Below, piece by piece: positions 24,358 to 33,101 of a stretch of DNA of 64,000 nt. The notes beneath the pieces were generated by a model that made no database searches, was not told the DNA's origin, and saw only the letters and a program-made list of their open reading frames with translations. The DNA is from Bacillus sp. FJAT-52991 (lineage in GTDB: Bacteria; Bacillota; Bacilli; Bacillales; Domibacillaceae), in the NCBI RefSeq assembly GCF_037201805.1, contig NZ_CP147404.1, positions 892,001 through 956,000 of the forward strand, in the 5' to 3' direction. Position 1 is the stretch's first letter, and the number at the start of each line of letters is the position of its first letter. The position numbers and the translations under genes are program-made.

Positions 24358-25770
24358 GTGTTGGAAGAAAATAAGAAAGTGGTTGTAATCGGAGGCGGCA
24401 TTACCGGTTTAACAACGGCTTATTACTTGCAAAAACAAGCAAAAGAAAATCAGCTTTCGCTTGATATCACGTTAATCGAGGCGACCCCTCGTCTTGGTGG
24501 GAAAATTCAAACCGTTCGGAAAGATGGCTTTGTTATTGAAAGAGGTCCGGACTCTTTTCTTGAAAGAAAGGCAAGCGCGGCTCGACTAGCGAAAGAAGTT
24601 GGGCTTGCGGATCATTTAATCAATAATTCAACTGGCCAATCTTACGTTTTAGTGAACGGTAAGCTTTATCCAATGCCAGGAGGCTCTGTGATGGGCATTC
24701 CAACACAAATGGCTCCTTTTGTGACAACTGGTCTTTTCTCGATTCCTGGGAAAATGAGAGCGGCTGCTGACTTTGTCTTACCGAAATCAGATCCTCAAAA
24801 TGACCAATCGTTAGGTCACTTTTTTAGAAGACGTCTTGGTGATGAAGTGGTAGAAAATCTAATCGAACCTTTACTATCAGGAATTTATGCAGGTGATATT
24901 GATAAGCTAAGTTTGATGGCAACGTTCCCACAATTTTACCAAGTGGAGCAAAAATATCGCAGTCTTGTATTAGGGATGAAGAAAACGACACCTGTTTCGC
25001 CCAAACAAGCTGGAACGGTGAAGAAAAAAGGCATTTTCATGACGGTTACAAATGGACTAGAGTCATTAGTAGAAGTGATCGAACACAAGCTGAACGAAGG
25101 CTCTGTCTTAAAAGGTACAAGAGTTGATACAATTGAAAGCAAAAAGGATGGGGGATATGCACTTACTTTAAATAGTGGAAGCATTATCCATGCTGATAGT
25201 GTCGTCGTAACGACCCCTCATTTTACGTTGCCTGTGATGATGCCCCAATATCGATTTTTTGATAGCTTAAAAGATATGTCGGCCACCTCTGTTGCGACGG
25301 TAGCAATGGCTTTTCCAGAAGCAGCGATTACGAAAGATATTGATGGCACAGGATTCGTCGTGTCTCGAAATAGCGATTATACGATTACGGCTTGTACGTG
25401 GACGCATAAAAAATGGCCGCATACAACACCTGATGGGAAAGTATTGTTACGCTGCTATGTTGGACGAGCAGGCGATGAAGCAGTTGTAGATTTATCGGAT
25501 GCTGAAATTGAAGGAATCGTGCTTGAGGATTTAAGCAAGACAATGGCGATTACGGCAAAACCAGATTTTACGATTGTTAGCCGTTGGAAAAAAGCAATGC
25601 CACAATATACAGTCGGGCACAAGCAGCGAATGGTCGATATGTATGAGCATGTACAAAAAGAGTTACCAGGACTTTTCATTGCTGGAAGCTCATATGAAGG
25701 ATTGGGATTGCCCGATTGTATCGACCAAGGAGAAGCGGCAGTTCAAAATGTGCTACAATTTATACAGTAG
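24358..25770 (+). CDS. hemY: Coproporphyrinogen III oxidase (protoporphyrinogen-oxidase type)
   Basis: A 470-residue FAD-dependent amine-oxidase-fold enzyme with the dinucleotide-binding motif GGGITGLTTAYYL at the N-terminus and the C-terminal GSSYEGLGLPDCIDQG that closes the FAD site. In monoderm bacteria it oxidises coproporphyrinogen III to coproporphyrin III (name CgoX), the substrate of HemH. The start is GTG 24358 with GAAGGCG upstream, 18 bp after hemH. Together with hemE and hemH it gives the coproporphyrin-dependent branch; the final decarboxylase ChdC is not in this window. Confidence 0.95.
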   Translation: MLEENKKVVVIGGGITGLTTAYYLQKQAKENQLSLDITLIEATPRLGGKIQTVRKDGFVIERGPDSFLERKASAARLAKEVGLADHLINNSTGQSYVLVNGKLYPMPGGSVMGIPTQMAPFVTTGLFSIPGKMRAAADFVLPKSDPQNDQSLGHFFRRRLGDEVVENLIEPLLSGIYAGDIDKLSLMATFPQFYQVEQKYRSLVLGMKKTTPVSPKQAGTVKKKGIFMTVTNGLESLVEVIEHKLNEGSVLKGTRVDTIESKKDGGYALTLNSGSIIHADSVVVTTPHFTLPVMMPQYRFFDSLKDMSATSVATVAMAFPEAAITKDIDGTGFVVSRNSDYTITACTWTHKKWPHTTPDGKVLLRCYVGRAGDEAVVDLSDAEIEGIVLEDLSKTMAITAKPDFTIVSRWKKAMPQYTVGHKQRMVDMYEHVQKELPGLFIAGSSYEGLGLPDCIDQGEAAVQNVLQFIQ

Positions 25771-25772
25771 AA

Positions 25773-25806
25773 AGATGAAGGTATCCATTTCGGGTACCTT
25801 CTTTTT
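25773..25806 (+). terminator. Terminator after hemEHY
   Basis: GAAGGTATCC/GGGTACCTTC stem with an ATTTC loop, then TTTTT. Confidence 0.88.
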
Positions 25807-25843
25807 CATTACATGAAAGTGGTTCCTAGTATGCTGGGGCACG

Positions 25844-25970
25844 GTGACTGATTTTAGGGTGGGTGCGACTGATTTTTTCTTTTAGTCGACTGATTATATG
25901 GAGATAGCGACTGACTTTGTTACCTTTCCGCTTGATTTTCCCTTTTCAGCAACTGATCTTTACAGGCAGT
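25844..25970 (+). repeat. Degenerate 21-bp phased array, RLI-type (plus strand)
   Basis: Six units of 21-22 bp in a row, each opening with CGACTGATT or a variant (CGCTTGATT, CAACTGATC, CGACTGACT). The codon phase gives Arg/Gln-Leu-Ile plus four variable residues; changes in the core are mostly synonymous (CGA/CGC, CTG/TTG, ATT/ATC). A TAG at the end of one unit breaks the frame. It lies in the 303-bp gap between hemY and yhgD, after the hemY terminator. A matching array in the opposite orientation is at 62333-62498. Confidence 0.88.
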
Positions 25971-26033
25971 AACAAACTGCAAAAAAATGTTGCAATTGCT
26001 GTTCGAATATAGTAAATTAAATTACATGAAAAA

Positions 26034-26056
26034 TGACCGGATTATTCATTTGGTCA
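26034..26056. promoter_or_regulatory. Candidate YhgD operator 1 (upstream of yhgD)
   Basis: A 23-bp imperfect inverted repeat with ends TGACC and GGTCA and a central ATTCAT. The reverse complement of the site before yhgE has the same length, ends and centre. It sits directly before the yhgD ribosome binding site, as expected for TetR autorepression. Confidence 0.65.
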
Positions 26057-26073
26057 TAAAGGAGGACGATGAA

Positions 26074-26646
26074 ATGTCTGTTGACCGAAAACAGCAAATT
26101 ATCGAGGCAGCTACGAAATCCTTTTCGCTATTTGGTTATAAGGCAACGACAATGGATCAAGTAGCAAAGCTAGCTAACGTCGGCAAAGGCACCATTTATA
26201 CTTTTTTTAAAAATAAAGAAGAGCTTTTTGATGAAATCGTACAGTCTCTTATTAATGAAATGCGATATAAAGCAGAAGATGTGATAGATCCGAACAATTC
26301 TTTTCATGAAAATGTTCATCGGGCACTTTTTCAAATTTTACAGTATAGGAAGCAACATCAGCTTACAATTAAACTGTTTCAAGAAGGAAAGGAAATGGGC
26401 ACACCTGCTGTACTTGATGTCATGAAGAAAATAGAAGAGGAGCTCCTTTCTTTCATTAAAGAGAAAGTCACATTGGCCATTCAATCAGGTCAAATTAAGC
26501 CATGCAACCCCGAAGTGGCGGCATTTATTGTGCTTAAACTTTATGTTTCTTTGATTTTTGATTGGGAACAACATAAGGAGCCTTTGAGCGAATCAGAGAT
26601 ATCCAGTTTATTTGAACTTTATTTATTAAAGGGATTATCCGTGTGA
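26074..26646 (+). CDS. yhgD: TetR-family regulator YhgD
   Basis: A 190-residue TetR-family repressor. The N-terminal helix-turn-helix is clear: IIEAATKSFSLFGYKATT and then VGKGTIYTFFKNKEELFDE. The C-terminal ligand domain is diverged. ATG 26074 follows AAAGGAGG with an eight-base gap; the upstream extension crosses the operator and is rejected. It is 83 bp upstream of yhgE, and the two similar inverted repeats in front of both genes suggest it represses itself and yhgE. Confidence 0.9.
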   Translation: MSVDRKQQIIEAATKSFSLFGYKATTMDQVAKLANVGKGTIYTFFKNKEELFDEIVQSLINEMRYKAEDVIDPNNSFHENVHRALFQILQYRKQHQLTIKLFQEGKEMGTPAVLDVMKKIEEELLSFIKEKVTLAIQSGQIKPCNPEVAAFIVLKLYVSLIFDWEQHKEPLSESEISSLFELYLLKGLSV

Positions 26647-26672
26647 GGAAAGTCCTTTTCTTTCGGAAAAAA

Positions 26673-26695
26673 TGACTATATGAATGAAATGGTCA
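26673..26695. promoter_or_regulatory. Candidate YhgD operator 2 (upstream of yhgE)
   Basis: A 23-bp imperfect inverted repeat, ends TGAC and GGTCA with ATGAATGA in the middle. Reverse-complemented, it matches operator 1 at the TGACC end, the central ATTCAT and the GTCA end. Confidence 0.65.
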
Positions 26696-26729
26696 TTGGT
26701 TACTGTTTTTTACAAAATAGGAGGAAATT

Positions 26730-29033
26730 ATGAAACGATCATTGTTTATAGCAGAAATGAAAGCTATTGTCACCAATCGTAAATTGCTAATTCCAATTGC
26801 AGCGGTGCTCTTTATCCCGCTGTTATATGCTGGGGTGTTTTTATGGGCATTTTGGAATCCATACGGACAATTAAATGATTTACCTGTAGCCGTTGTCAAT
26901 AAAGACAAAGGCGCTGATTTCGAAGGAGAGAAGCTTACGGTAGGTAAGGAGCTAGAGGAAGAACTAAGGAAAAGTGATGATTTTGATTTTCATATTGTGA
27001 GTGAAAAAGAAGCCCAAAAAGGTCTCGAAAACTTAGAGTATTATATGTTAATTGAAATCCCAGCTGACTTTTCAAAAAATGCAACGACCTTACTAGACGA
27101 TGAACCGAAGAAGTTAGAGCTAAAATATATCCCTAATGAAGGATATAACTATTTATCTTCACAAATTGGGGAAACAGCTATGCTAGAAATTAAAGCTTCT
27201 CTTCAAGAAAACGTGACAAAAACATACTCAGAAACGATCTTTGATCAAATAGAGAAGATGGGAGATGGCCTAGCGGAGGCGAGTGATGGAGCAGCAGCCT
27301 TAGATGAGGGAGCCATTGATCTTGCTGATGGGGCAGATGAAGTAAAAGAAAATTTAGCTGCATTAGCTGAAAAATCAGTGCAATTTTCACAAGGAGTTTC
27401 GAAAGTTGATAATGGATCAAAAGAGCTCGCAACAGGGGCTTCTCAATTAAATGATGGATTATCACAGTTAGAAGAAGGCGGAGGTCAACTTGTAGCGGGA
27501 GGTAAAGAATTACAAAGTGGAACGGAAGAGCTTGAAGCTGGAATCTCTAAAGTACAAGGCGGACTTCACACAGTTGATGGAAATATGGACGAATTGACAT
27601 CGGGGACAGAACAAGCAAAATCTGGAGTTCAACAATTTCAGGATCAGCTTCCTGCATTAACACAAGGAACGGCTGATTTAGCAGCAGGGGCAGAAGGGTT
27701 AAATAGTGGTCTTGATCAGTTTGAACAGCAATTAATTTCTCAATTAACTAGTGGCATGGATCAACAGTTGGAACAATTAATGCCAGTGTTAGAGCAAAGC
27801 ATGACACCAGAGCAAATTGCTGGATTGAAACAGCAAATGGAGCAACAACAGCAGGAAATGGTGCAAGGAGTAGAAGGAGCCGTTAGTGAACTGAAGTCTG
27901 GCACTCAACAATTAGCTGCTGGCTCTAAAGAATTAAATGGAGCGATCAGTGGACAGTTAGCGCCTAACGTTGACCAATTAAACAGCGGGTTAGGTGCACT
28001 TCAAGAAGGGCAACAGCAATTAAGCTCAGGTATTCACGAACTAGCTTTAGGAGCAGATGAATTGGCAGCTGGTACGAGTGAATTACAGGCTGGGCAAAAT
28101 GAGTTAGTGAGTGGCATGGGGCAACTGACACATCAGATTGGTGTAGCGAAAGATGGTGCAGCACAGTTAGCAGGCGGTGCGACAACATTAAATAGCGGTC
28201 TTAATGAATTAAATGAAGGGTCTGCTCAAATGTCTGAAGGGACGAATCAACTGGCAGAGGGATCTAAGGAGCTAGCGGATGGAACGGTGGAGCTTGAAGA
28301 AGGAACGAATGAATTTCACACTGAATTAGAAGATGCCGCGGATACAGCCGATAAAGTAGATGCGCAAGATAAAACACATGATATGATAGCTAATCCAGTG
28401 GGTATGGAGAGAGATGGAATTAATAAGGTACCAAACTATGGTACTGGCTTTGTTCCATACTTCTTATCACTTGGGTTATTCATAGGGGCTATCATATTAA
28501 CGATCGTCTTCCCATTAAGAGAGCCAGCTGTTCGACCTAAAAGTGGATTTAGTTGGTTCGTAGGTAAATTCGGCGTATTGGGTGTGGCAGGTGTTATCCA
28601 AGCCCTCTTAGCTGTAGCGATTTTACTATTTGGTTTGAAATTAGAAGTTCAAAGTATACCATTGTTTATAATCATGGCGATTATTACAAGCTTAACGTTT
28701 ATTGCGCTCGTACAAATGCTTGTTACGATTATGGGAGATCCTGGGCGATACCTTGCGATGTTAACTTTAATTTTCCAATTAGCAACAAGTGCAGGGACAT
28801 TCCCATTAGAGTTAATTCCAAAAGCATTACAACCGATTCATGCTTTCTTACCAATGTCTTATTCGGTTTCTGCATTTAAAGCGGTTATTTCAATGGGAGA
28901 TTATGCTTTTATGTGGAAGAACGCTGCTATCCTTGGAATATTTGCTGTTGTTTGTCTATTGGTGACAAGTATTTTCTTCAGAGGAATGTACAAACGTCAA
29001 TATGGTCATCAAGCAGCAACAAGTGAAATTTAA
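26730..29033 (+). CDS. yhgE: YhgE/Pip-domain membrane protein
   Basis: A 767-residue protein of the YhgE/Pip family. One membrane helix near the N-terminus (about 18-42) is followed by a long extracytoplasmic region (about 45-560) rich in repeated LxxGxxxLxxG units predicted to form extended helices, then about five to six helices at the C-terminus of ABC-2-permease type. The lactococcal homologue Pip is needed for infection by some phages; the cellular role is unknown. AGGAGGAAATT precedes the ATG. Likely repressed by YhgD. A strong terminator follows. Confidence 0.9.
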   Translation: MKRSLFIAEMKAIVTNRKLLIPIAAVLFIPLLYAGVFLWAFWNPYGQLNDLPVAVVNKDKGADFEGEKLTVGKELEEELRKSDDFDFHIVSEKEAQKGLENLEYYMLIEIPADFSKNATTLLDDEPKKLELKYIPNEGYNYLSSQIGETAMLEIKASLQENVTKTYSETIFDQIEKMGDGLAEASDGAAALDEGAIDLADGADEVKENLAALAEKSVQFSQGVSKVDNGSKELATGASQLNDGLSQLEEGGGQLVAGGKELQSGTEELEAGISKVQGGLHTVDGNMDELTSGTEQAKSGVQQFQDQLPALTQGTADLAAGAEGLNSGLDQFEQQLISQLTSGMDQQLEQLMPVLEQSMTPEQIAGLKQQMEQQQQEMVQGVEGAVSELKSGTQQLAAGSKELNGAISGQLAPNVDQLNSGLGALQEGQQQLSSGIHELALGADELAAGTSELQAGQNELVSGMGQLTHQIGVAKDGAAQLAGGATTLNSGLNELNEGSAQMSEGTNQLAEGSKELADGTVELEEGTNEFHTELEDAADTADKVDAQDKTHDMIANPVGMERDGINKVPNYGTGFVPYFLSLGLFIGAIILTIVFPLREPAVRPKSGFSWFVGKFGVLGVAGVIQALLAVAILLFGLKLEVQSIPLFIIMAIITSLTFIALVQMLVTIMGDPGRYLAMLTLIFQLATSAGTFPLELIPKALQPIHAFLPMSYSVSAFKAVISMGDYAFMWKNAAILGIFAVVCLLVTSIFFRGMYKRQYGHQAATSEI

Positions 29034-29043
29034 GAGAGAATAT

Positions 29044-29083
29044 AAATGCTGAAAAGCGGCTTCGCTTTTCAGCATTTTTTTTC
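29044..29083 (+). terminator. Terminator after yhgE
   Basis: ATGCTGAAAAGCG pairs with CGCTTTTCAGCAT around GCTT, followed by eight T residues. Confidence 0.93.
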
Positions 29084-29157
29084 GTTTTTTCTTCAAATAT
29101 ATTTCACATTTTTTTCTTATAATATAAGGTAAAAAGAAAGCTGGGGGGAGGAGTATC

Positions 29158-30123
29158 GTGAAATTTCGCTTATTTTTGTTCGTTGCGGTCTGGATGTGGA
29201 CCTTATCCGGCTGCAGCCATCCTTCTTATCCGGCAATTAAAGAGGAAAGCTATTTATTCACGTTAAATTTAAGAGATTCCTCTTTAACGTTCATTAATCA
29301 AAAGGGGGAGCGGATCGCGGATTGGGCTCTTGATGAAATGTACACAGGAGGAGTCTTATTTCCGGATGGCGACCGCCTGCTGCTTTATGGTACACAACTA
29401 GACCATGTGGCTATTTTTTCATTATCCAAAGGTGAAATGGTAGATAAATGGAAAGTTGATGAAGGCACAACTGGTGCTCTTTATTTAGAGGAGAGCAAGG
29501 AAGTAGTGCTTGCTAATAAAGAAGATCGCTCCATCCACTTTTATAATGAAAAGGGAAAGGAAGTAGACATTGTTAAAACAGGGAAATATCCAATGTCACT
29601 GGCTGAACACCAAGGGATGCTTTATGTAATTAATTATCAAGATACGATTCTTTCAGAAGTAGATATTGAGAAGAAGAAGGTAGTCAGAGAGTTTACGATT
29701 CCCTCTTCTTCGACCGGTTTAATGATTGAACCGGATGAAAAGGAATTGTGGATTGGTGGACATGGTCATGGGAAAGAAGCGCAATCTAAAGTGCATGTAT
29801 ATTCGCTTGACACTGGACAAGAGATTGAACAAATCGAGACGCCAGTGATGCCTGTTAATTTTGCTTCTGATGGAAGTTATCATTATGTTGTTAGTCATGG
29901 ATCGAATATGGTTTATACGTTAAACGAAGAGAAAGAAACGATAGCAAAGAGTGAAGTAGGGGCGAACCCTTTTACGATCGCGCCGTTTGCTGATGATATC
30001 GTCGTAGCAGGGTATGACAGTGATGAACTTTATTTCCTTGAGCAAGGAAGCTTAAATCTTGTCAAGAAAGTAAAGACAGGGGAAGGCCCATTTATGATTT
30101 TTGTGAAGGAGAAGAACCAATGA
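29158..30123 (+). CDS. Beta-propeller (YncE/YVTN-like) lipoprotein
   Basis: A 321-residue predicted lipoprotein: signal peptide with lipobox LSGC (Cys19), then about six repeats of four beta strands in which a hydrophobic strand ends with residues such as GGVLFPDGDRLLLYG and TTGALYLEESKEVVLAN, typical of YncE/YVTN beta-propellers. Such proteins bind ligands or partners outside the membrane. GTG 29158 has GGGGAGGAG upstream. Its stop overlaps the ATG of the response regulator by four bases, so it belongs to a signalling operon and may be the extracellular sensor accessory. Ligand unknown. Confidence 0.8.
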   Translation: MKFRLFLFVAVWMWTLSGCSHPSYPAIKEESYLFTLNLRDSSLTFINQKGERIADWALDEMYTGGVLFPDGDRLLLYGTQLDHVAIFSLSKGEMVDKWKVDEGTTGALYLEESKEVVLANKEDRSIHFYNEKGKEVDIVKTGKYPMSLAEHQGMLYVINYQDTILSEVDIEKKKVVREFTIPSSSTGLMIEPDEKELWIGGHGHGKEAQSKVHVYSLDTGQEIEQIETPVMPVNFASDGSYHYVVSHGSNMVYTLNEEKETIAKSEVGANPFTIAPFADDIVVAGYDSDELYFLEQGSLNLVKKVKTGEGPFMIFVKEKNQ

Positions 30124-30800
30124 CTCATATTTTAATTGTTGATGATGAAGAAGATATGCGCCACCTAATCTCCATGTATTTGGAGAATGCTGGATTTACG
30201 GTGAGCCATGCGGAAGATGGTCAAGAAGCAAGCAAACAATTGGTGAAAGGTAAAACGGATCTTGTTTTATTAGATATTATGCTTCCGGGGAAAAACGGCT
30301 TTGAGATTTGTACAGATATTCGTAAAACAAGTGAAATTCCAGTGATCTTTTTAACAGCAAAAGGGGAAGAATGGGATAAGGTGAAAGGGTTGCAAATTGG
30401 CGGGGATGATTATATTGTCAAACCGTTTTCACCAGGTGAATTAACGGCAAGAATTCGGGCTGTGTTACGTCGTTTCCATAAGGAAGATGAACAAGCAACC
30501 ACCATTGAGAAAGCCGGTATTTTAGTCGATTTAAGCTCTCATGCAGTGAAAGTGAAGCGAAAATCTGTTCCGTTGACGTTAAAGGAGTTTGAGTTATTGC
30601 TGTTGCTTATTAAAAATGTAGGTCGCGTTTTTTCGCGTGAACAGCTGTTAACGATGATTTGGGGGGATGATTATAGTGGTGGGACTAGAACGGTAGATAC
30701 ACATATTAAAACATTGCGAATGAAGCTTGGTAAGGAGGCTGGAGCAGCGGTGGCAACAGTGTGGGGGATCGGTTATAAATTTGAGGACCCAACTGCATGA
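30120..30800 (+). CDS. OmpR/PhoB-family response regulator
   Basis: A 226-residue two-domain regulator. The receiver has the acidic pocket VDDEED, phospho-acceptor Asp52 in LLDIMLPG, the threonine in FLTAKG and lysine in IVKPF. The C-terminal winged helix (about 130-225) contains LTLKEFELLLLL and the recognition-helix region GGTRTVDTHIKTLRMKLG. It is translationally coupled to both the lipoprotein upstream and the kinase downstream through ATGA overlaps. Target genes are unknown; the operon itself is a likely target. Confidence 0.93.
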   Translation: MTHILIVDDEEDMRHLISMYLENAGFTVSHAEDGQEASKQLVKGKTDLVLLDIMLPGKNGFEICTDIRKTSEIPVIFLTAKGEEWDKVKGLQIGGDDYIVKPFSPGELTARIRAVLRRFHKEDEQATTIEKAGILVDLSSHAVKVKRKSVPLTLKEFELLLLLIKNVGRVFSREQLLTMIWGDDYSGGTRTVDTHIKTLRMKLGKEAGAAVATVWGIGYKFEDPTA

Positions 30801-32194
30801 GCTTAGCAAAAAAGCTGTGGCTTACTTTATTCATAACATTGTTGCTTTCGATTGGCTTCGCCTATGCTTTGTCCTATACGCTGTATCAAAAACTATATGT
30901 CGGCAGTGTGGAAAAGGAAATGCTTCAAGCGGGCAAAAGTTTAGCGCTTGATTATGAAGGCGGCGAACTGACTGATGAATTGATCGAGCAGATAGATTGG
31001 TATAATGAGAAAGCCAAGTTTGAAGTGTTTGCGGTTCGAAATCCAAGAGAGCTGGCTGCTTGTGTGCCTTTTGAGATCGACTATGACACATTAATTGGTC
31101 CAGCTGAACGAGAGCAACTGTTGAAAAATGAGCCGGTAAAAAAGGTTGGTTATGTGGCCAGGTTTGATCGAAAAGTGATTTCGGTTGTTGTTCCTTTATT
31201 AGAAGAGCAGAGACTGCAAGGAATTATTTATTTATATTTGCCGCTTGAAAATATGGAAGAGTTAACAGCTGATTTAACTATTTATTGGGTGATTGGTGCC
31301 GCTTTATTTTTTATCGTTTTGTTAGTAATTGGAACAAAATGGGCAAGATATTTAACGCGCCCGCTTGAAGAAATGAAGCACGCAGCTGTTCAACTGTCAG
31401 AAGGAGATTTTTCGACACGAGTCAATGTGAAGACGAAGGATGAAATTGGCCAGCTTGCCGCAACTTTCAACCATATGGCAGAGTCGATTGATAAGGAAGA
31501 TGAAAAGAAAAGGGAGTTCTTGGCCACTGTTTCGCATGAATTGCGTACACCGCTTAGTTATATAAAAGGGTACAGCGAAGCGCTTTCATCTGGTATGGTT
31601 AAAGAAGAGGAACAAGAGCAGCAGTACGTGCATATTATTACGAGAGAAGCGAAAAGGATGGAGCGGCTTGTCAATGATTTGCTTGAACTGATTAAGCTTG
31701 AAGGGGATTCTTCCGCTATAGAAAAAGTTCCGCTGCCGTTGGCTGAAACGATTCATCAAACACTTCAAAGACTGATGCCTGCAGTTATACAGAAAAATGT
31801 TGCCCTGAAAGAAGAGCTGGATCATGATATTATTATTGAAGGAGATGAAGGTCGTCTCGAACAAGTCATTTTCAACTTGGTGGATAATGCACTGAGGTAT
31901 ACGGAAGCAGGTGGCTTGATTACCGTACGTTCGTTTGAAAGGGATGGAAAAGCTATAGTCGAATGCAAGGACTCTGGTATTGGCATTCCTCCAGAAGACT
32001 TACAAAAGATTACGGAACGATTTTACCGCGTCAATAAGGCGCGGACAAGAGCAGACGGTGGAACAGGTTTAGGCTTGTCAATTGTTGAAAACATTATTAA
32101 AGGTCATCAAGGACGATTATTGATTACTAGTGAGTATGGCCATGGAACGACGGTAACAATTGAATTTCCTTTACTTGAAGAAGATGATAATTAA
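30797..32194 (+). CDS. Sensor histidine kinase
   Basis: A 465-residue membrane kinase: TM1 about 9-30, extracellular sensor domain about 31-155 containing one cysteine, TM2 about 157-180, HAMP (about 180-235), HisKA with phospho-acceptor His247 in ATVSHELRTPLSYIKGY, and HATPase with N box (LVDNALRYTEAGG), G1 (DSGIGIPPEDL) and G2 (GGTGLGLSIV). It pairs with the response regulator just upstream. The signal cannot be told from sequence, but the two lipoproteins in the operon suggest an envelope or redox/metal stimulus. Confidence 0.93.
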   Translation: MSLAKKLWLTLFITLLLSIGFAYALSYTLYQKLYVGSVEKEMLQAGKSLALDYEGGELTDELIEQIDWYNEKAKFEVFAVRNPRELAACVPFEIDYDTLIGPAEREQLLKNEPVKKVGYVARFDRKVISVVVPLLEEQRLQGIIYLYLPLENMEELTADLTIYWVIGAALFFIVLLVIGTKWARYLTRPLEEMKHAAVQLSEGDFSTRVNVKTKDEIGQLAATFNHMAESIDKEDEKKREFLATVSHELRTPLSYIKGYSEALSSGMVKEEEQEQQYVHIITREAKRMERLVNDLLELIKLEGDSSAIEKVPLPLAETIHQTLQRLMPAVIQKNVALKEELDHDIIIEGDEGRLEQVIFNLVDNALRYTEAGGLITVRSFERDGKAIVECKDSGIGIPPEDLQKITERFYRVNKARTRADGGTGLGLSIVENIIKGHQGRLLITSEYGHGTTVTIEFPLLEEDDN

Positions 32195-32207
32195 AGGAGA
32201 AGAGAAA

Positions 32208-32666
32208 ATGAAGAAACAATGGATGATGATGGTTGTGATTTGTTCCCTTTTTCTATTAGGGGCTTGTGGACAACAAAAGCAACAAACCGAAAACACAGCA
32301 CCACCACAACCAATTGAAGCAGAATTGACTGTACCTGAGAAAGCAGCAGTAAATGAAGAAGTCACGCTAACAACAAAAGTGACACAAGGAGAAGAAATCG
32401 TCAGTGATGCGGATGAAGTGATGTATGAAGTATGGCAGGAAGGCAAAAAAGAAGACAGTGAAATGATCGAAGCAGAAAAAGATAAAGAAGGAAATTACAT
32501 CGCGAAAAAAGCGTTTGCGCAAGATGGTGTCTATCACGTACAAGTTCATGTAACTGCAAGAGGATTGCACACAATGCCTAAGAAACCAATCACTATTGGA
32601 CAAGGACAGCCGACTGATTCGACTACCACTCCACAAGAAACAGAAGAACATCAACAACATTCTTAA
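32208..32666 (+). CDS. YtkA-like (FixH-related) lipoprotein
   Basis: A 152-residue lipoprotein with signal peptide and lipobox LGAC (Cys20), a beta-sandwich domain (about 35-130) of the YtkA/FixH-like type (EADEVMYEVW... AFAQDGVYHVQVHVTARGLH), and a polar, histidine-containing tail. ATG 32208 has AAAGGAGAAGAG upstream and lies 13 bp after the kinase stop, so it is the last gene of the signalling operon. Related domains occur in cytochrome oxidase maturation and copper-associated proteins, but a metal role here is only a guess. Confidence 0.78.
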   Translation: MKKQWMMMVVICSLFLLGACGQQKQQTENTAPPQPIEAELTVPEKAAVNEEVTLTTKVTQGEEIVSDADEVMYEVWQEGKKEDSEMIEAEKDKEGNYIAKKAFAQDGVYHVQVHVTARGLHTMPKKPITIGQGQPTDSTTTPQETEEHQQHS

Positions 32667-32679
32667 TGTGTGATAACAG

Positions 32680-32721
32680 AAGAAAGAACCCACTCAAGGC
32701 GAAGCGGGTTCTTTCTTTTTT
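32680..32721 (+). terminator. Terminator after the two-component operon
   Basis: AGAAAGAACCC pairs with GGGTTCTTTCT, followed by six T residues; it can also act for yhfH from the other side. Confidence 0.9.
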
Positions 32722-32757
32722 ATGTTTATGGAATTTGGAGTTAACGATTTAAAAGGT

Positions 32758-32892
32758 TTAGATGTCTTGGATTTCGATGCAGTCATCGCAATGGTTGCCA
32801 TAGCACTCATGTTGTTCTTCTATATAAGAACCGCATTTCGTACATTGTTTTGCCGGAATGTTTTTAAAAAAATCAACAATATTTTTAACCAT
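32758..32892 (-). CDS. yhfH: YhfH-like small zinc-ribbon protein
   Basis: A 44-residue protein with four cysteines that can bind zinc: CTKCG near residue 17 and CYGNHCDDC near residue 30. Start and end residues (VKNIVDFFKNIPAKQC) agree with the small YhfH family, and its position next to yhfI is as in B. subtilis. AGAGGAGGAACAC gives a strong ribosome binding site nine bases before ATG 32892. Function unknown. Confidence 0.85.
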   Translation of the reverse strand: MVKNIVDFFKNIPAKQCTKCGSYIEEQHECYGNHCDDCIEIQDI

Positions 32893-33101
32893 TTTTGTGT
32901 TCCTCCTCTTTTCTTGTTATATAACTGATCTATTTGATGTAATCATTGTATTATAACAGTATAGATGTCGTCAATATATTTTTTGAATTTTTTGAAAAAA
33001 TAACAAACCATTAGTAGGGATAAAAGCTCGATCAGTTGAAGTAAGGAGAGTTGGAGCATACAATGAGAGAGAAATGGAATTGAATAGAGGGGTGTGTAGG
33101 T

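Noticed and set aside
25844-25970. CRISPR-like short-spaced array
   Set aside because: The 21-bp units lack distinct repeat and spacer segments and are degenerate.
32722-32928. 68-residue plus-strand open frame
   Set aside because: It is the complement of the well-supported yhfH gene on the minus strand, which has cysteine pairs and a strong ribosome binding site.
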